Origin: Mycobacterium sp. GA-1285
GTDB lineage: Bacteria; Actinomycetota; Actinomycetes; Mycobacteriales; Mycobacteriaceae
NCBI RefSeq assembly: GCF_001499905.1
Contig: NZ_LQIS01000001.1
Coordinates: forward strand, 310,001-374,000
Reading direction: 5' to 3'
DNA length: 64,000 bases
How positions within the stretch are numbered: the stretch's first letter is position 1; every line of letters starts with the position of its first letter. Below are positions 26,429-37,800 of the stretch, piece after piece. The notes beneath the pieces are model-generated. The model was given only the letters and a program-made list of their open reading frames with translations. It had not been told where the DNA came from and made no database searches. Both the position numbers and the translations under genes were made by a program.

Positions 26429-27574
26429 TCAGCGGCCGCTGAACGTCTCACGCAGCCGGCTGAACAGCCCGCCGCCGCTCGTGGCGGTCGGCTGGGCGGA
26501 GCGCACTTCGGGGACGTCGCGGGCCCGCTTGGCCTTGAGTTTGCGCAACAGTTCAGCGTCCTCGTTGTCCAGCCGCGACGGCACCACGACATCGATGTGC
26601 GCATGCAGGTCGCCCCGCACCCCGGAGCGCAGGTGCGGCATGCCGTGACCGCGCAGCGTGACGATGCCGCCCGGCTGGGTGCCGGACGGGATCGCGATCT
26701 CGGTCGGGCCGTCGAGGATCGCGTCGACGGTGACGGTGGTGCCCAACGCCGCGTCGACCATCGGAACCGAGATCGTGCAGTGCAGGTCGTCGCCGTCGCG
26801 CAGGAAGGTGGGGTGCGGCTGCTCGTGCACCTCGACGTACAGATCGCCTGCGGGTCCCCCGCCGGGTCCGACCTCGCCCTGCGCGGCCAACCGCACCCGC
26901 ATGCCGTCGCCGACGCCGGCCGGGATCTTCACGCTGATCTCGCGGCGGGCCCGCACGCGGCCGTCGCCGCCGCAGCGGTGGCAGGGATCGGGGATGACCT
27001 CGCCGACGCCGCCGCACACCGGGCAGGGCCGCGACGTCATGACCTGGCCCAGCAGCGAACGCTGCACCGTCTGGATCTCGCCGCGACCGCCGCAGGTGTC
27101 GCAGGTCACCGGGCTGGAATTGCCGTGTGTGCCCTTGCCGTGGCACAGGTCGCACAGGATCGCGGTGTCGACGGTCACCTGCTTGGTCACGCCGGTGGCG
27201 CACTCGGACAGGTCGAGTCGCATGCGCAGCAGCGAATCCTGACCGGGCCGCACCCGGCCGACGGGCCCCCGTGTGGTGGTGCCGCCGCCGAAGAACGCCT
27301 CGAACACGTCGCCGAGGCCCCCGAAGCCGCCGGAGAACCCGGCTCCGTTTGCCGCCGATGCCAGCGGGTCGCCGCCGAGGTCGACGATGCGGCGTTTCTC
27401 CGGATCGCTGAGCACCTCGTAGGCGGCGCTGATCTCCTTGAACCGTGCCTGGGCCCCTTCGTCCGGGTTGACGTCAGGATGCAGTTCACGCGCCAGCCTG
27501 CGATAGGCGCGCTTGATCTCCGCATCGGTCGCGCCCTTGCTCACTCCGAGCAGCCCGTAATAGTCGCGTGCCAC
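26429..27574 (-). CDS. dnaJ2: Chaperone DnaJ2
   Basis: The 381-residue DnaK co-chaperone has the J domain [20 protein letters not shown] with HPD in [14 protein letters not shown], a Gly/Phe-rich region ([20 protein letters not shown]) and four CxxCxG zinc repeats ([32 protein letters not shown]). The C-terminal substrate domain follows. It lies 34 bases after hrcA in the same direction, the Rv2374c-Rv2373c order, so it is probably co-transcribed with this repressor. Confidence 0.97.
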   Translation of the reverse strand: MARDYYGLLGVSKGATDAEIKRAYRRLARELHPDVNPDEGAQARFKEISAAYEVLSDPEKRRIVDLGGDPLASAANGAGFSGGFGGLGDVFEAFFGGGTTTRGPVGRVRPGQDSLLRMRLDLSECATGVTKQVTVDTAILCDLCHGKGTHGNSSPVTCDTCGGRGEIQTVQRSLLGQVMTSRPCPVCGGVGEVIPDPCHRCGGDGRVRARREISVKIPAGVGDGMRVRLAAQGEVGPGGGPAGDLYVEVHEQPHPTFLRDGDDLHCTISVPMVDAALGTTVTVDAILDGPTEIAIPSGTQPGGIVTLRGHGMPHLRSGVRGDLHAHIDVVVPSRLDNEDAELLRKLKAKRARDVPEVRSAQPTATSGGGLFSRLRETFSGR

Positions 27575-27608
27575 GCTGACTTGCCTGACCTTCCACCAGT
27601 GCCGGTGT

Positions 27609-28640
27609 CTACCGGCTGCCTAAGACTTCCCCGATATAGAGAGCAACCGCAGCGACATTAGCGATAGTTCCCGGATAGTCCATTCGGGTGGGGCCCAATA
27701 CCCCCATGCCGCCGTACACCTTGCCCGAACTGCCGTACGCGGTCGTCACCACCGAAGTGCCCGCCATCTCCTCGGCCTCGGTTTCGTGGCCGATACGCAC
27801 GGTCACCTTGCCGGCCTCCTGCTGTGCCGCCAAGAGTCGCAGCACCACCACCTGCTCCTCGAGCGCCTCGAGCACCAACCGCAAGGAGCCGCCGAAGTCG
27901 GCGGTGTTGCGGGTGAGGTTGGCGGTGCCGCCCAGTAGCAGACGCTCCTCGCGGTGCTCGACCAACGTCTCGACCAGCACGGTCGCCGACCGGCCGACCG
28001 CGTCGGCCAACCCGCCTTGCCCGTCGAGGTGCGATGCCAGGTCCGACACCGCGATCGATGCCGCCGCCAACGCTTTGCCCTCGAGAGCCTGTCCGAGCAG
28101 GTCGCGCAGTTTGATCACGTCGTGCTCGTCGAGGGCGTCGCCGAGTTCGACGATGCGCTGGTCGACCCGGCCGGTGTCGGTGATCACCACGAGCAGCAGC
28201 TTGGCCGGGGTGAGCGCGACCACCTCCAGACGACGGACCGTCGAGGTGGACAGCGTCGGGTACTGCACGATCGCGACCTGGCGCGTCAGCTGCGCGAGCA
28301 GCCGCACGGCGCGGCGCAGCACGTCGTCGAGGTCGTGACCGGATTCCAAAAACGACAGGATCGCCCGGCGCTCCGAGGCGGACAGCGGCTTGACTTCGTC
28401 AATGCGGTCGACGAACTCGCGATAGCCCTTCTCGGTGGGCACGCGCCCCGAGCTGGTGTGCGGCTGGGTGATGTAGCCCTCGGCCTCCAGTACCGCCATG
28501 TCGTTGCGCACCGTCGCACTGGACACCCCGAGGTTGTGCCGCTCGACGAGCGTCTTCGACCCGATCGGCTCCTTGGTGGCCACGAAGTCGGCGACGATCG
28601 CGCGCAGCACCTCGAACCGGCGGTCGTCGGCGCTACCCAT
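27609..28640 (-). CDS. hrcA: Heat-inducible transcription repressor HrcA
   Basis: The 343-residue repressor binds CIRCE elements at groE-type operons. The winged helix shows [20 protein letters not shown] and [20 protein letters not shown], followed by the GAF-like dimerisation domain ([19 protein letters not shown]) and the conserved [19 protein letters not shown]. No CIRCE palindrome (TTAGCACTC-N9-GAGTGCTAA) is visible in the 167 bases upstream, so this gene does not appear to repress itself through one. Confidence 0.96.
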   Translation of the reverse strand: MGSADDRRFEVLRAIVADFVATKEPIGSKTLVERHNLGVSSATVRNDMAVLEAEGYITQPHTSSGRVPTEKGYREFVDRIDEVKPLSASERRAILSFLESGHDLDDVLRRAVRLLAQLTRQVAIVQYPTLSTSTVRRLEVVALTPAKLLLVVITDTGRVDQRIVELGDALDEHDVIKLRDLLGQALEGKALAAASIAVSDLASHLDGQGGLADAVGRSATVLVETLVEHREERLLLGGTANLTRNTADFGGSLRLVLEALEEQVVVLRLLAAQQEAGKVTVRIGHETEAEEMAGTSVVTTAYGSSGKVYGGMGVLGPTRMDYPGTIANVAAVALYIGEVLGSR

Positions 28641-28807
28641 GTCTGCTCACCTGCCCCTCGCATCGCGTTCGACCTATTTTACGGGCACCAGCAGCGTCGA
28701 TAGCGTCCGAGCGGCTGTGGCCCCGTGCGCGGGTCCGGTGCACTAACCTGCTACGTGTTGCCGGCGTGACATCCATCGGGGGGGACGACGCGAAGGACGT
28801 TGACCCG

Positions 28808-29128
28808 ATGATCTTCAAGGGAGTGCGGGAGGGCAGACCCTATCCCGACCACGGACTGTCGCATCGCCAGTGGGCGCAGATCCCCCCGCGCCAGATCCGG
28901 CTCGACGAGTTGGTCACCACCACCACGGTGCTCGCGCTCGACCGATTGCTGTCCGAGGATTCGACGTTCTACGGCGACCTGTTCCCGCACGCGGTGCGAT
29001 GGAAGGGCATCATCTACCTCGAGGACGGCTTGCACCGCGCGGTGCGGGCCGCGTTGCGCAACCGCACGGTGCTGCATGCGCGCCTGTTCGACATGGACGT
29101 TGCGTCAACGGCCGACGCGTGGGCCTAG
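28808..29128 (+). CDS. Conserved protein, Rv2375-like
   Basis: The 106-residue protein begins MIFKGVREGRPYPDHGLSHR and contains QIRLDELVTTTTVLALDRLL and a conserved FPHAVRWKGIIYLEDGLHRA. It is predicted soluble and of unknown function; the last part looks like a small nuclease-like or ParB-like fold, but this is not certain. The ATG at 28808 is preceded by AAGGA. It runs divergent from hrcA and convergent with mbtG, 23 bases away. In M. tuberculosis cfp2 and mbtH lie between this gene and mbtG; neither is present here. Confidence 0.75.
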   Translation: MIFKGVREGRPYPDHGLSHRQWAQIPPRQIRLDELVTTTTVLALDRLLSEDSTFYGDLFPHAVRWKGIIYLEDGLHRAVRAALRNRTVLHARLFDMDVASTADAWA

Positions 29129-29151
29129 GCGTCACAGGTTCGGACACGGTT

Positions 29152-30477
29152 TCACCGAACCGATTGACCCGCATGTCCTTTCGACGACGGCGCGCCGGCG
29201 GCCTCTCCCAAGTCCGCGCCCAAGTCCGCGCCCAGGATGCGGTCCGACAACAAGCCCAGGCATGACAGGTTGGGGAAGCCCGGCCCCTGCGTGAGTCCGG
29301 CCAGACCCGGCAGGAAAAGCTTCGGCCGCAACCCGGACACGGCGAGGTCGTCGCCGATGGCCTCCTGCAACACGTCCGGGGTCAGCGGCGCGCCAAGACC
29401 CAGTTCCAGCAGATCCAACGCGTCCTGGCCGAGCAGCGGCACGAACCACATCGCGTCGGCACCCGAACCGTCGATCACCAGATCGAATCCATGCACCGTC
29501 TCGAGCGACTCACCGCCCGCAGTTGTGCTCAGCGTCAACCGGATCCGGCCCTCGCGGGCGACTGCGTGCGCGACTCGGCCCCGTAGGTGGCGGATCCGGT
29601 CGTCGGCGAGCAACGCCTCCTGGACGCGCGCCGAGAACACCCCCCGATCGGTCCGCAGGAGCGCGTCGCGTCGCTCGGCCATCGTCAGGCTGGTCCAGCC
29701 GGTGGGATCGGAAAACAGCGTGTTCTCGAAGAAACCCTCACCGCGGGTGAACAGCGTCACCTGCGGCGAGATCACTGTGATCGTCGAAACCCGGTGCCGG
29801 AAGAGCTCATTGAGCATCGACGCCGCGGTCTCTCCCCCGCCGATGACGGCCACGCGTTCGGCGCGGATCAGCTCGTGCTGCGCCGCGCGATGCCAGAACT
29901 GCGCGATCGAGAGCACCCGCGGATTGCCGGGCAGGATGGAGCGCTCCGGCTGGCCGGGGCCGGTGATCATCAACCCCTCGGCGGTCACGGTGCGGTCGGG
30001 CGTGTGCAGCGCCCACCGCGGTTCGCCGGATTCGGTGTCGGCTGTTTCGATCGAGATGCCCCGCACCTCGCCTCGGACCACGTTCATCTCGACATTGCCC
30101 GCGACCCAACGCAGGTACTGGCTCCACCTGCGATGGGTGGGAGCGGGCCTTCCGCGGTCGACCCATTCGGCGAACTGGCCCGTCGAGATCAGGTACTGCT
30201 GCCAGCTGTGCCGGGTCATGCGCTCGTCGAGTTCGGCATTGCGGCGCGGTACCAGCGCCGAGCGGTACGGGAAACCGACGTCCTTCTCCGGGCTGGTGCC
30301 CAGCCGGTGTTGTCCGTCGGTCCAGCCGCCGTCGGCCTGCCAGTTGGCGGCCACGCCCGTCTTCTCGACGGCGACGACCTCGGGCACGTCGATGCCCATG
30401 TCGCGGAGTTCAGCGGCCTTGGCGGCGAGGGCGACGGCCTTCGCACCCGCGCCCACCACCGCCAGTGTCCGGCTCAT
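29152..30477 (-). CDS. mbtG: Mycobactin lysine N6-monooxygenase
   Basis: The 441-residue flavoprotein hydroxylates the epsilon amine of lysine residues used for the hydroxamate iron ligands of mycobactin. The FAD motif VVGAGAKAVALAAKAAEL is at the N-terminus; the NADPH motif VAVIGGGETAASMLNEL is in the middle; the C-terminal VIDGSGADAMWFVPLL and LPGLAGLTQGPGFPNLSCLG follow. The ATG at 30475-30477 overlaps the mbtF stop (ATGA). The C-terminus has a small duplication (GADLGADLG) from two copies of a 12-base unit near 29209-29235. It is the last gene of the iron-regulated mbtT-G operon. Confidence 0.94.
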   Translation of the reverse strand: MSRTLAVVGAGAKAVALAAKAAELRDMGIDVPEVVAVEKTGVAANWQADGGWTDGQHRLGTSPEKDVGFPYRSALVPRRNAELDERMTRHSWQQYLISTGQFAEWVDRGRPAPTHRRWSQYLRWVAGNVEMNVVRGEVRGISIETADTESGEPRWALHTPDRTVTAEGLMITGPGQPERSILPGNPRVLSIAQFWHRAAQHELIRAERVAVIGGGETAASMLNELFRHRVSTITVISPQVTLFTRGEGFFENTLFSDPTGWTSLTMAERRDALLRTDRGVFSARVQEALLADDRIRHLRGRVAHAVAREGRIRLTLSTTAGGESLETVHGFDLVIDGSGADAMWFVPLLGQDALDLLELGLGAPLTPDVLQEAIGDDLAVSGLRPKLFLPGLAGLTQGPGFPNLSCLGLLSDRILGADLGADLGEAAGAPSSKGHAGQSVR

Positions 30478-33400
30478 GAAACGACCTCTCGGAGCGATTC
30501 CTGCCACATCGCCTGCAGTGCGGCGACGTCTTCGGCGGTCAGAATGTCGGGAAGCGTGCGCCATTGCGTGCCGAGCACCGGGGAGTCGCTGTCGCCGAGC
30601 ACCGCAGCCAGCACGGTCAGTTCGTGCCGGACCGCGAGCCGCGGCTCGGGCAGCGGCGACACCCCCGCCAGCAGTGCCCGGTCCGGGCGCAGCGCACCGC
30701 CGTCGAAGCCCGCGTGCACGCGGCCAAGGAAGTTGAGCAACACCTGCGGTTCGGGCAGCGCCGCCAGGCGTTCGGCGGTTTCGGGACGCAGATAGCGCAG
30801 CAGTCCGTAATCGATTCCGTCGCCGGGGATCTCGCCGACATCGCGGGCCGTCTGCACCCGCAGCGGATAGATCGCGGTGAGCAGACCGACGGTGTCGGAG
30901 GTGTCGACGGTGTCGAGGGTGGCGACGAGGCTGTCGGCGCGCCCGTGGGTCTCCAAGGCCAGCAGCGGCGGTGGGGTGTCCTGGCCGCGCTGCAGCCGCC
31001 AGCGGGTGACGGTGCGCGCGGCTGCCGCGGCCAGCAGGTGTGGGGTGGGTTCGGATGCGTTGAGCAACCGCACGGTCAGGGCCGTGTCGGCCACCGCCAT
31101 GGAGACGACGACGTCGCCGAGCCGATCGGTCTGAGGGCACAGCCGGCGCGCCCCGAGCGGCGGGTCCGCGCCTTCGAGTTGGGCCGCCCAGAAGTCGGCC
31201 GTGTCAAGTGTGTACGCCCGCTCGCGCAGCAGCCTCGACCAGCGCCGGTAGCTGGTGTGCTCCCGGATGGGCGCCGGCTCGCGGCCGGACGCGACGGTGT
31301 GCCACGCCGCGTCCAGTTCGGCCAACACGATCCGCCAGGACGCCGGGTCCGCCGCCAACACGTGGGCGCTCAGCAGCAGGATGCCGGGGCCGCCGGGCGG
31401 GTGCAGCCACACCGCGGCGAGCATCGAACCCCGTTCGGGGTCAAGGCGTTCCACCGACCGACGAGCCTGTTCGGAAACGGCCTGAACGAGGGTGGCGTCC
31501 GTATCGCCGTGCACGAGCACCTTGGTCAGCGGATCGCGTGCCTCCTGCTCGACGAGCGTCATCGTCTGCCGGTCCAGCCGGCTCCGCAGCACCGGATGAC
31601 CCTCGATCACCGCGCGAAGGATCTGCTGGAGTCGCTCTCCGGTGATGCCGTCGGGCAACCGGATCGCCTCGGTCTGCGCCAGCCGCCGCGGGTCGCCGCG
31701 CTCGTAGAGCCAGTGCGCGTTGGGCAGCACGGGGGCGGGCCCGCCGGGGTCGTCGTCGTGTCCGGCGACCGCCGACTCGTTCTCGACGGCCTCCGCGAGC
31801 TCCCGCAATGTCGCGCACTGCAGCATCAACTTGGCGCGCAACGGGATTCCGCGCCTGCGGGCGGCCTGCACCACCGAGAGCGCCACGATGCTGTCCAGGC
31901 CCAATGCGAGGAGGTCCGCGTCGACGTCGATGGTGCGGCTGTTGGTGGCGTCGGGGCCGTCGAGCAGCTCGCAGAGCACGGCCGCCAGCGCCTTCTCGGT
32001 CTCGGTCTCGGGGGCGGTGCATGGACCCTCCGCGACCGCGATGGCGTTCAGTGCGGCCTCGTCGACCTTGCCATGCGCGGTCAGCGGCATCCGGTCGACG
32101 ACCACGATCGAGTGCGGAACCATATAGCGCGGCAGCCGTTTTGACACCAGGGCGCGCAGTTCTGAGACGGCGGGTGCGGGCTCGGCGGCGACGAATGCCA
32201 CCAATTGCGGCCCCCACCGTTGTCGGCGCACCGCAACGTGGGCATGCCCTACCGCGGGATGGCTGTGCAGCACCGCCGCGATCTCCGTCGGCTCGACGCG
32301 GAACCCGCGGATCTTCACCTGCGCGTCGGAACGCCCGAGGAACTCCAGCGCCCCGTCGGGTTGGCGCCGCACCACGTCACCGGTCCGGTACATGCGCTCG
32401 CCCTGCCCGAACGGGTCGGCCACGAACCGGCACGCGGTCTCGGCGAACCGGCCCAGATAACCGCGGGTCAATTGAGCGCCCGACAGGTACAACTGGCCCG
32501 GCACTCCGTCGGGAACCGGCCGCAGCCACGAGTCCAGTACGTAGGCCCTGCTGGGTGACGTGGGATGCCCGATGGTCGGCCGATCGTGCTCGGCGATGGT
32601 GGCGACGACCGCCTCGACTGTGGTTTCAGTTGGGCCGTAACAGTTGTAGGCCGCCATGCCGGTGCGCGCACATTCGTCACGGATCAGGTTCCACGCCGGT
32701 ATCCCGACGGCCTCGCCGCCGAGCGCCAGCACCCCGAGCGGCACCGTGGTGAGCAGTCCGACCGCGTGCAGTTGGGCAAACATCGAGGGGGTGGTGTCGA
32801 TCAGGTCGATCCCGTACCGGCCGATGGTCTCGACCAGGGCCTGGGCGTCACGCTGGACGTCGTCGTCGACGATGTGCACCGCGTGACCGTCGAGCAGAGC
32901 CGCCAGCGGTTGCCAGGCGGCGTCGAAGGTGAACGACCAGGCGTGCGCCACCCGCAGCGGGTGGCGCAGCCGAGCCGCAGCCGGGCGCAACACGTTTCGG
33001 GCGTGGTCCTCGGCGTAGGCCAGCAGCGCCTGGTGGGTTCCGATGACGCCCTTCGGCCTGCCGGTGGTGCCGGAGGTGAACACCATGTACGCGGTCTGGC
33101 CCGGCAGCGCGGCCACCGGCCGGAAGTCCTCGGCGGGCTCGGCCGTGGCCTCGGCGAGCAACTCGTCGTCGATGACGACCGCCGCGCCGCACTGGTCGAG
33201 GATGTCGGCGATCCGCTCCGCCGGCATCCCGGGATCCAGCGGCACGATGACGCCGCCGGCCTTCAGCACCGCCAGCATCGCGACGACATACCGCGGTCCC
33301 CGCGAAAGGCGAATCGCGACAGGCGTTTCGACGCGTACGCCCTTCGACACCAGCGCGGCGGCGAGCTGATCGGCCGCCTCATCGAGTTGCCGGTAGGTGA

Positions 33401-34862
33401 GTTCGCCGCCGGACCAACTCAGCGCCGGAGACCCCAAGCGCGCACTCGCGGTTTCGGCGAACGCGGTGTGCACGCCGAGATGTTCGCTGGCCGGTGCGGG
33501 GCGGGCGGTCGCGATGCCGCCCTCGCCGTCGAGCAGGACACTGACCTCGCGCAGCGGGCGATCCCACCCGGTGACCAATCGCTGGGTCGTGGTGAACAAC
33601 CTGTGCCCGAGCGACTCGGGACTCATCTGGCCGAGCGCCCCCTCGACGACCTCGACCAGGACCGTGAGCTCGTCGTCGATCAAGTGCGCGGCGATGGTGA
33701 CCGGAAAGTGCGACACGCTCTCCAATGCCGCCGGCCGGAATGTCGCGCCGTTGGCGACGAAGTCGCCGTCGCCAACCAGGCCGCCCGGCGGGAAGTTCTC
33801 GTAGACGAGCAGGGTGTCGTACATCTCGCCGATGCCACCCAGGGACCGCAGTTCGTTGTGGGGTAGGTATCCGTGGTCGCGCAGTTTGGCCGCTTCACGT
33901 TGCAGCGCAACACATTGCGCGCCCACCCGGACGGATGGATCCAGCCGGACCCGCAGCGGCACCGTGTTGATGAAGAGCCCGACCATGGTTTCGACACCGG
34001 ACAGCTCGCCGGGACGCCCCGACACCGTCACGCCGAACACCACATCGGCGCGGTCGGTGAACGTCGAAAGCACTGTCGCCCAAGCCATCTGGACCAGGGT
34101 GTTGACCGTCACACCGAGAGTGCGGGCGGCCTCCGCCAGTCGCCGCGTCGTGTCCCGATCCAGGCTCAGCTCGGTGCGGTGCGGTTCGCCGGTGGGCGGT
34201 TCCCCCGAGGTGAGGGCGGGCGTGACGAGCGTCGGACCGTCGAGGTCGGCGAGGTGCTCACGCCACAGAGCGCGGCTGGTCTGCTGATCGCGGCCGGCGA
34301 GCCAACCGATGTAGTCGCGGTACGGGCGCGGCGGCGGAGGGAGCACGGCCGGGTCACCGCCCGAGCGGTACAGCGAGATCAGCTCGCCGACGAACAGGGG
34401 CAGCGACCAGCCGTCGATGATGATGTGGTGGGCGACGACGACAAATCGCCAGTGCGATTGGGACACCTCGATCAACAGGAACCGGATCGCCGGTCCACGT
34501 TCGAGGTTGAACGGCCTGCGCCGTTCGTCGGCCTCCAGCGCATCGACCTCGTCGGCCGTCGCGGTGATGTGCCGCCATGGCAGCTCGACGCGGTTCGGCA
34601 CGATCTGGACCGGCTTGCTCTGTGCCCGAACGAAACTCGCACGCAGGTTGGGATGGCGGTCGAGCATCGCCGCGGCGCACTCGCGCAGCAGGTCCGCGTC
34701 GAGCGAGCCGGTGACGTCGGCCGCCATGGTGATGACATAGGGGTCGTCGCCGCCATCCTCGGCGGCGCTCAGCTGAGCCAGCGAAAACAGTCCCTGCTGC
34801 AGCGGGCTGAGCGCCATCACGTCCTCGATGGCGACCGTCGGTCCGGCCTTGGTTGAGGTCAC
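30474..34862 (-). CDS. mbtF: Mycobactin NRPS MbtF (C-A-PCP-C/E-like)
   Basis: The 1462-residue peptide synthetase adds the terminal (cyclised) hydroxylysine unit of mycobactin. Domains: condensation (10-440) with HHIIIDG at about 145; adenylation (465-960) with [22 protein letters not shown] and HGKVDEAAL; carrier (about 970-1030) with [11 protein letters not shown]; and a terminal condensation/epimerisation-like domain (1050-1460). In that domain the HHxxxD site reads HVLAAD, so the second, usually catalytic His is Val. The start is the GTG at 34860-34862 overlapping the mbtE stop (GTGA). The assignment rests on position, length (M. tuberculosis MbtF is about 1461) and domain order. Confidence 0.93.
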   Translation of the reverse strand: MTSTKAGPTVAIEDVMALSPLQQGLFSLAQLSAAEDGGDDPYVITMAADVTGSLDADLLRECAAAMLDRHPNLRASFVRAQSKPVQIVPNRVELPWRHITATADEVDALEADERRRPFNLERGPAIRFLLIEVSQSHWRFVVVAHHIIIDGWSLPLFVGELISLYRSGGDPAVLPPPPRPYRDYIGWLAGRDQQTSRALWREHLADLDGPTLVTPALTSGEPPTGEPHRTELSLDRDTTRRLAEAARTLGVTVNTLVQMAWATVLSTFTDRADVVFGVTVSGRPGELSGVETMVGLFINTVPLRVRLDPSVRVGAQCVALQREAAKLRDHGYLPHNELRSLGGIGEMYDTLLVYENFPPGGLVGDGDFVANGATFRPAALESVSHFPVTIAAHLIDDELTVLVEVVEGALGQMSPESLGHRLFTTTQRLVTGWDRPLREVSVLLDGEGGIATARPAPASEHLGVHTAFAETASARLGSPALSWSGGELTYRQLDEAADQLAAALVSKGVRVETPVAIRLSRGPRYVVAMLAVLKAGGVIVPLDPGMPAERIADILDQCGAAVVIDDELLAEATAEPAEDFRPVAALPGQTAYMVFTSGTTGRPKGVIGTHQALLAYAEDHARNVLRPAAARLRHPLRVAHAWSFTFDAAWQPLAALLDGHAVHIVDDDVQRDAQALVETIGRYGIDLIDTTPSMFAQLHAVGLLTTVPLGVLALGGEAVGIPAWNLIRDECARTGMAAYNCYGPTETTVEAVVATIAEHDRPTIGHPTSPSRAYVLDSWLRPVPDGVPGQLYLSGAQLTRGYLGRFAETACRFVADPFGQGERMYRTGDVVRRQPDGALEFLGRSDAQVKIRGFRVEPTEIAAVLHSHPAVGHAHVAVRRQRWGPQLVAFVAAEPAPAVSELRALVSKRLPRYMVPHSIVVVDRMPLTAHGKVDEAALNAIAVAEGPCTAPETETEKALAAVLCELLDGPDATNSRTIDVDADLLALGLDSIVALSVVQAARRRGIPLRAKLMLQCATLRELAEAVENESAVAGHDDDPGGPAPVLPNAHWLYERGDPRRLAQTEAIRLPDGITGERLQQILRAVIEGHPVLRSRLDRQTMTLVEQEARDPLTKVLVHGDTDATLVQAVSEQARRSVERLDPERGSMLAAVWLHPPGGPGILLLSAHVLAADPASWRIVLAELDAAWHTVASGREPAPIREHTSYRRWSRLLRERAYTLDTADFWAAQLEGADPPLGARRLCPQTDRLGDVVVSMAVADTALTVRLLNASEPTPHLLAAAAARTVTRWRLQRGQDTPPPLLALETHGRADSLVATLDTVDTSDTVGLLTAIYPLRVQTARDVGEIPGDGIDYGLLRYLRPETAERLAALPEPQVLLNFLGRVHAGFDGGALRPDRALLAGVSPLPEPRLAVRHELTVLAAVLGDSDSPVLGTQWRTLPDILTAEDVAALQAMWQESLREVVS

Positions 34863-37800
34863 GTCGCGCCCTCTTGCGACGCCGACCACATCGACGTGAC
34901 CGCCGCCAACTCGTCGGCCGACAGTCCGGAGGCCGCCATCGGCTCGTGATGGACGTCGGGCGTCTCGGTCCCCGCGTCGGCGTCGACCTTGGCTGCGAGC
35001 TCGTGGATCGTGGGGTGCTCGAACACCATTCGCGCGGTGAGCGCCAGTCCCGCGTCGCGGGCGCGGGCGGCGAGCTGGACCGCGAGGATGGAATCGCCCC
35101 CGAGCTCGAAGAAGTCGTCGGTGCGGTTCACCTCGGGCACGTCCACGACGTCGGCGAGCAGCGTTGCCAGCACCCGTTCGGTTCCGGTGCGCGCGGATTC
35201 GGCCGGACCCGCCGGCGCCGGCGGGCGACGCTGCTCGACGACTTCGATGTACTCCAGTTCACCGTCGGCGGTCCAGCGCCCGCGCCTGCCCGTCGCACGA
35301 AGGTCGGCGCCCGTCTCGTCGATGACGTGCTCGTAGACGTCGCCGACCACGCCGATCGCCACCGGATCGCGCCAGCCGTCGAGCACGCTGGCCGATGCCG
35401 CCGCGCTGAACCGCCGCACCAGGTGGCGCTCGTCGCGGTCGGCGATCTGCACATCGCGCACCCGTTGGCCGGGATCCTCGGCGAAGGCGGCCAGCACGCG
35501 GTTCAGCCAACGGACGAACCGTTCGGCGGTGCTGCGCCGGTACAAGTCGGTGCGATAGATGACGTGACCGCGGTAGCCGTCCTGGGCGCCGAAGAAGTTC
35601 ACCGACAGGTCGGCGTGCGCGACGTCGAACGGCGGCTCGAGCGCGGTGAACGTGGTGTCGCCGTCCGGCCGCGACTCGATCACCTGGTCGGCGGGCAGCG
35701 CCTCCCGCACATGCACGACGACACCGAACAGCGGGTTGCGCGACAACGACCGTGCCGGGCTGACCGCGTCGACCACCTGATCGAACGGGAGGTCCTGATG
35801 GGCGTACGCCTCCAGCGCGGTATCGCGGGCCCGGCGCAGCACCTCCCGCAGCGTCGGGTTGTCGGTCAGGTCGTTTCGCAGCACCACGATGTTGATGAAG
35901 AAGCCGACGAGCTGGTCGAGTTCGGCCTCGGTGCGGCCCGCGACCGGGGTGCCCAGGGGGATGTCAGGACGCTCACCGGCCTTGTGCAATGCGACCGCGA
36001 CGGCCGCCTGCAACAGCATGAACTCTGTGACACCGAGTTCGGAGCTCAGTTCGGCGAGCTTGGCGCGGGTGGTGGCGTCGATACCGAACTCGACGGCGTC
36101 CCCCTCTCCGCTGAGTACCGGTGGGCGAGGGAAATCCGGTGCCAAGCCAGGGTTTTCGTGCATACCGGCCAACTGCTGGCGCCAGTAGTCGCGCTGCGCC
36201 GCGACCGGCCCGTCGGTTACGCCGAGCAGGGCCGCCTGCCACGCCGCGTAGTCGGCATACTGGACCGGCAGGGGCGCGAATCCCGGTGCCTCACCGGCGC
36301 GCCGGGCCCGGTAGGCCGTCAGCAGGTCGGTGAACAGCACCATCGCCGACCAGTGGTCGGCGGCGATGTGGTGAACCACCAGCGACACCACGTGCGCATC
36401 CGGCGTCGCCAGCACGGCGGCGCGAACGGGTGGGTCGGCTTCGAGGTCGAAGACGTGCCTGCGCTCCCTGCCGAGCTCGGTGTCCAGCCAGTCGTCGTCG
36501 GCGCCGTGGGCGCGGCGCACCGCGACCTCGAGATCGTCGTTGACAATCTGGTATGGCGCGCCATCGATTTCGCGGTATGTCGTGCGCAGCACCTCGTGCC
36601 GGGCCACCACGTCGTGTACCGCGTGCACAAACGCCTCGGTGTCGCAGGGCCCGTTGATGCGGGCCGCGAACGGGATGTTGTTGACCGGGCTCGGACCGTC
36701 GATGCGGTACTGGAACCACATGCGCAGCTGTGAGGCCGACATGAGCAGCGGTCCGTCGTGCGGGACGGGGACCAGCTTGGGGCGGGTGGGGCCCTCGGCG
36801 GCGGAGCACGAGTCGATCCGTTGGGCCAGGGCAGCCACGGTGCCCAGCTCGAAGACCGCGCGCACACTGATGTCGACGTTGAACGCAGTGCGCACCCCGG
36901 CAACGAGTTTCGTGGCCAACAGCGAATGGCCGCCGAGGTCGAAGAACGAGTCGTCGGCGCCGATGCGGTCGCGTTCGAGGAGTTCGGCGAACAGGTCGGC
37001 GACCCGGCGTTCGGTACCCTCGGCCGGCTCGCGGAACGCGGCACCGGAGCCGATGTCGGGCTCAGGCAGTGCCGCCCGGTCGATCTTGCCGTGCGCGGTG
37101 ATCGGGATCTCGTCGATCACGACGTAGGCGGCCGGAGTCATGTACTCCGGCAGTGCGGCGGCGACCCGGTTGCGGATTCGCTCGACGTCCACGGATTCGA
37201 CGTCCTCGGCCGGGGTGACATAGCCGACGAGGCTCTTGCCGATACTGGGCAGATCGCTGACCACCACGACCGCCTGGCCGACACTGGGGTCGACGGAGAT
37301 CGCCGCCGCCACTTCGCCGAGTTCGATGCGGAAGCCACGGATCTTGACCTGCTCGTCGGCGCGGCCGACGAACTCGATGTCGCCGTCGCCGTTGCGACGG
37401 GCCAGGTCACCCGATCGGTAGAGCCGGCCGCCGGCGCTGAACGGATCGGCGACGAACCGCTCCGCGGTCAGCTTGGGCCGATCGTGATAGCCGTGCGCGA
37501 CATGCGTTCCGCCGATGTAGATCTCGCCGATCACTCCGACGGGGACCGGCCGCAGGGCGTCGTCGAGCAGGTGGATCTGGGTGTTGATCTTCGGCTTGCC
37601 GATGGGCACGATGCGGGTGCCCTGCTTACCTTCGACCTTGTAGCGGCTCGCGTTGATGACCGTCTCGGTCGGTCCGTAGAAGTTGTGCAGCAGTGCGTCG
37701 AAGGTGGCGTGGAACTTGTCGGCCAGCTCGCCGGGCAGTGCCTCGCCGCCGATGGGCACGCGTTGCAGGGTCCGCCACTGGTTGACGCCGGGCAGCGACA

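Noticed and set aside
28641-28807. CIRCE element upstream of hrcA
   Set aside because: The TTAGCACTC / GAGTGCTAA palindrome is not present.
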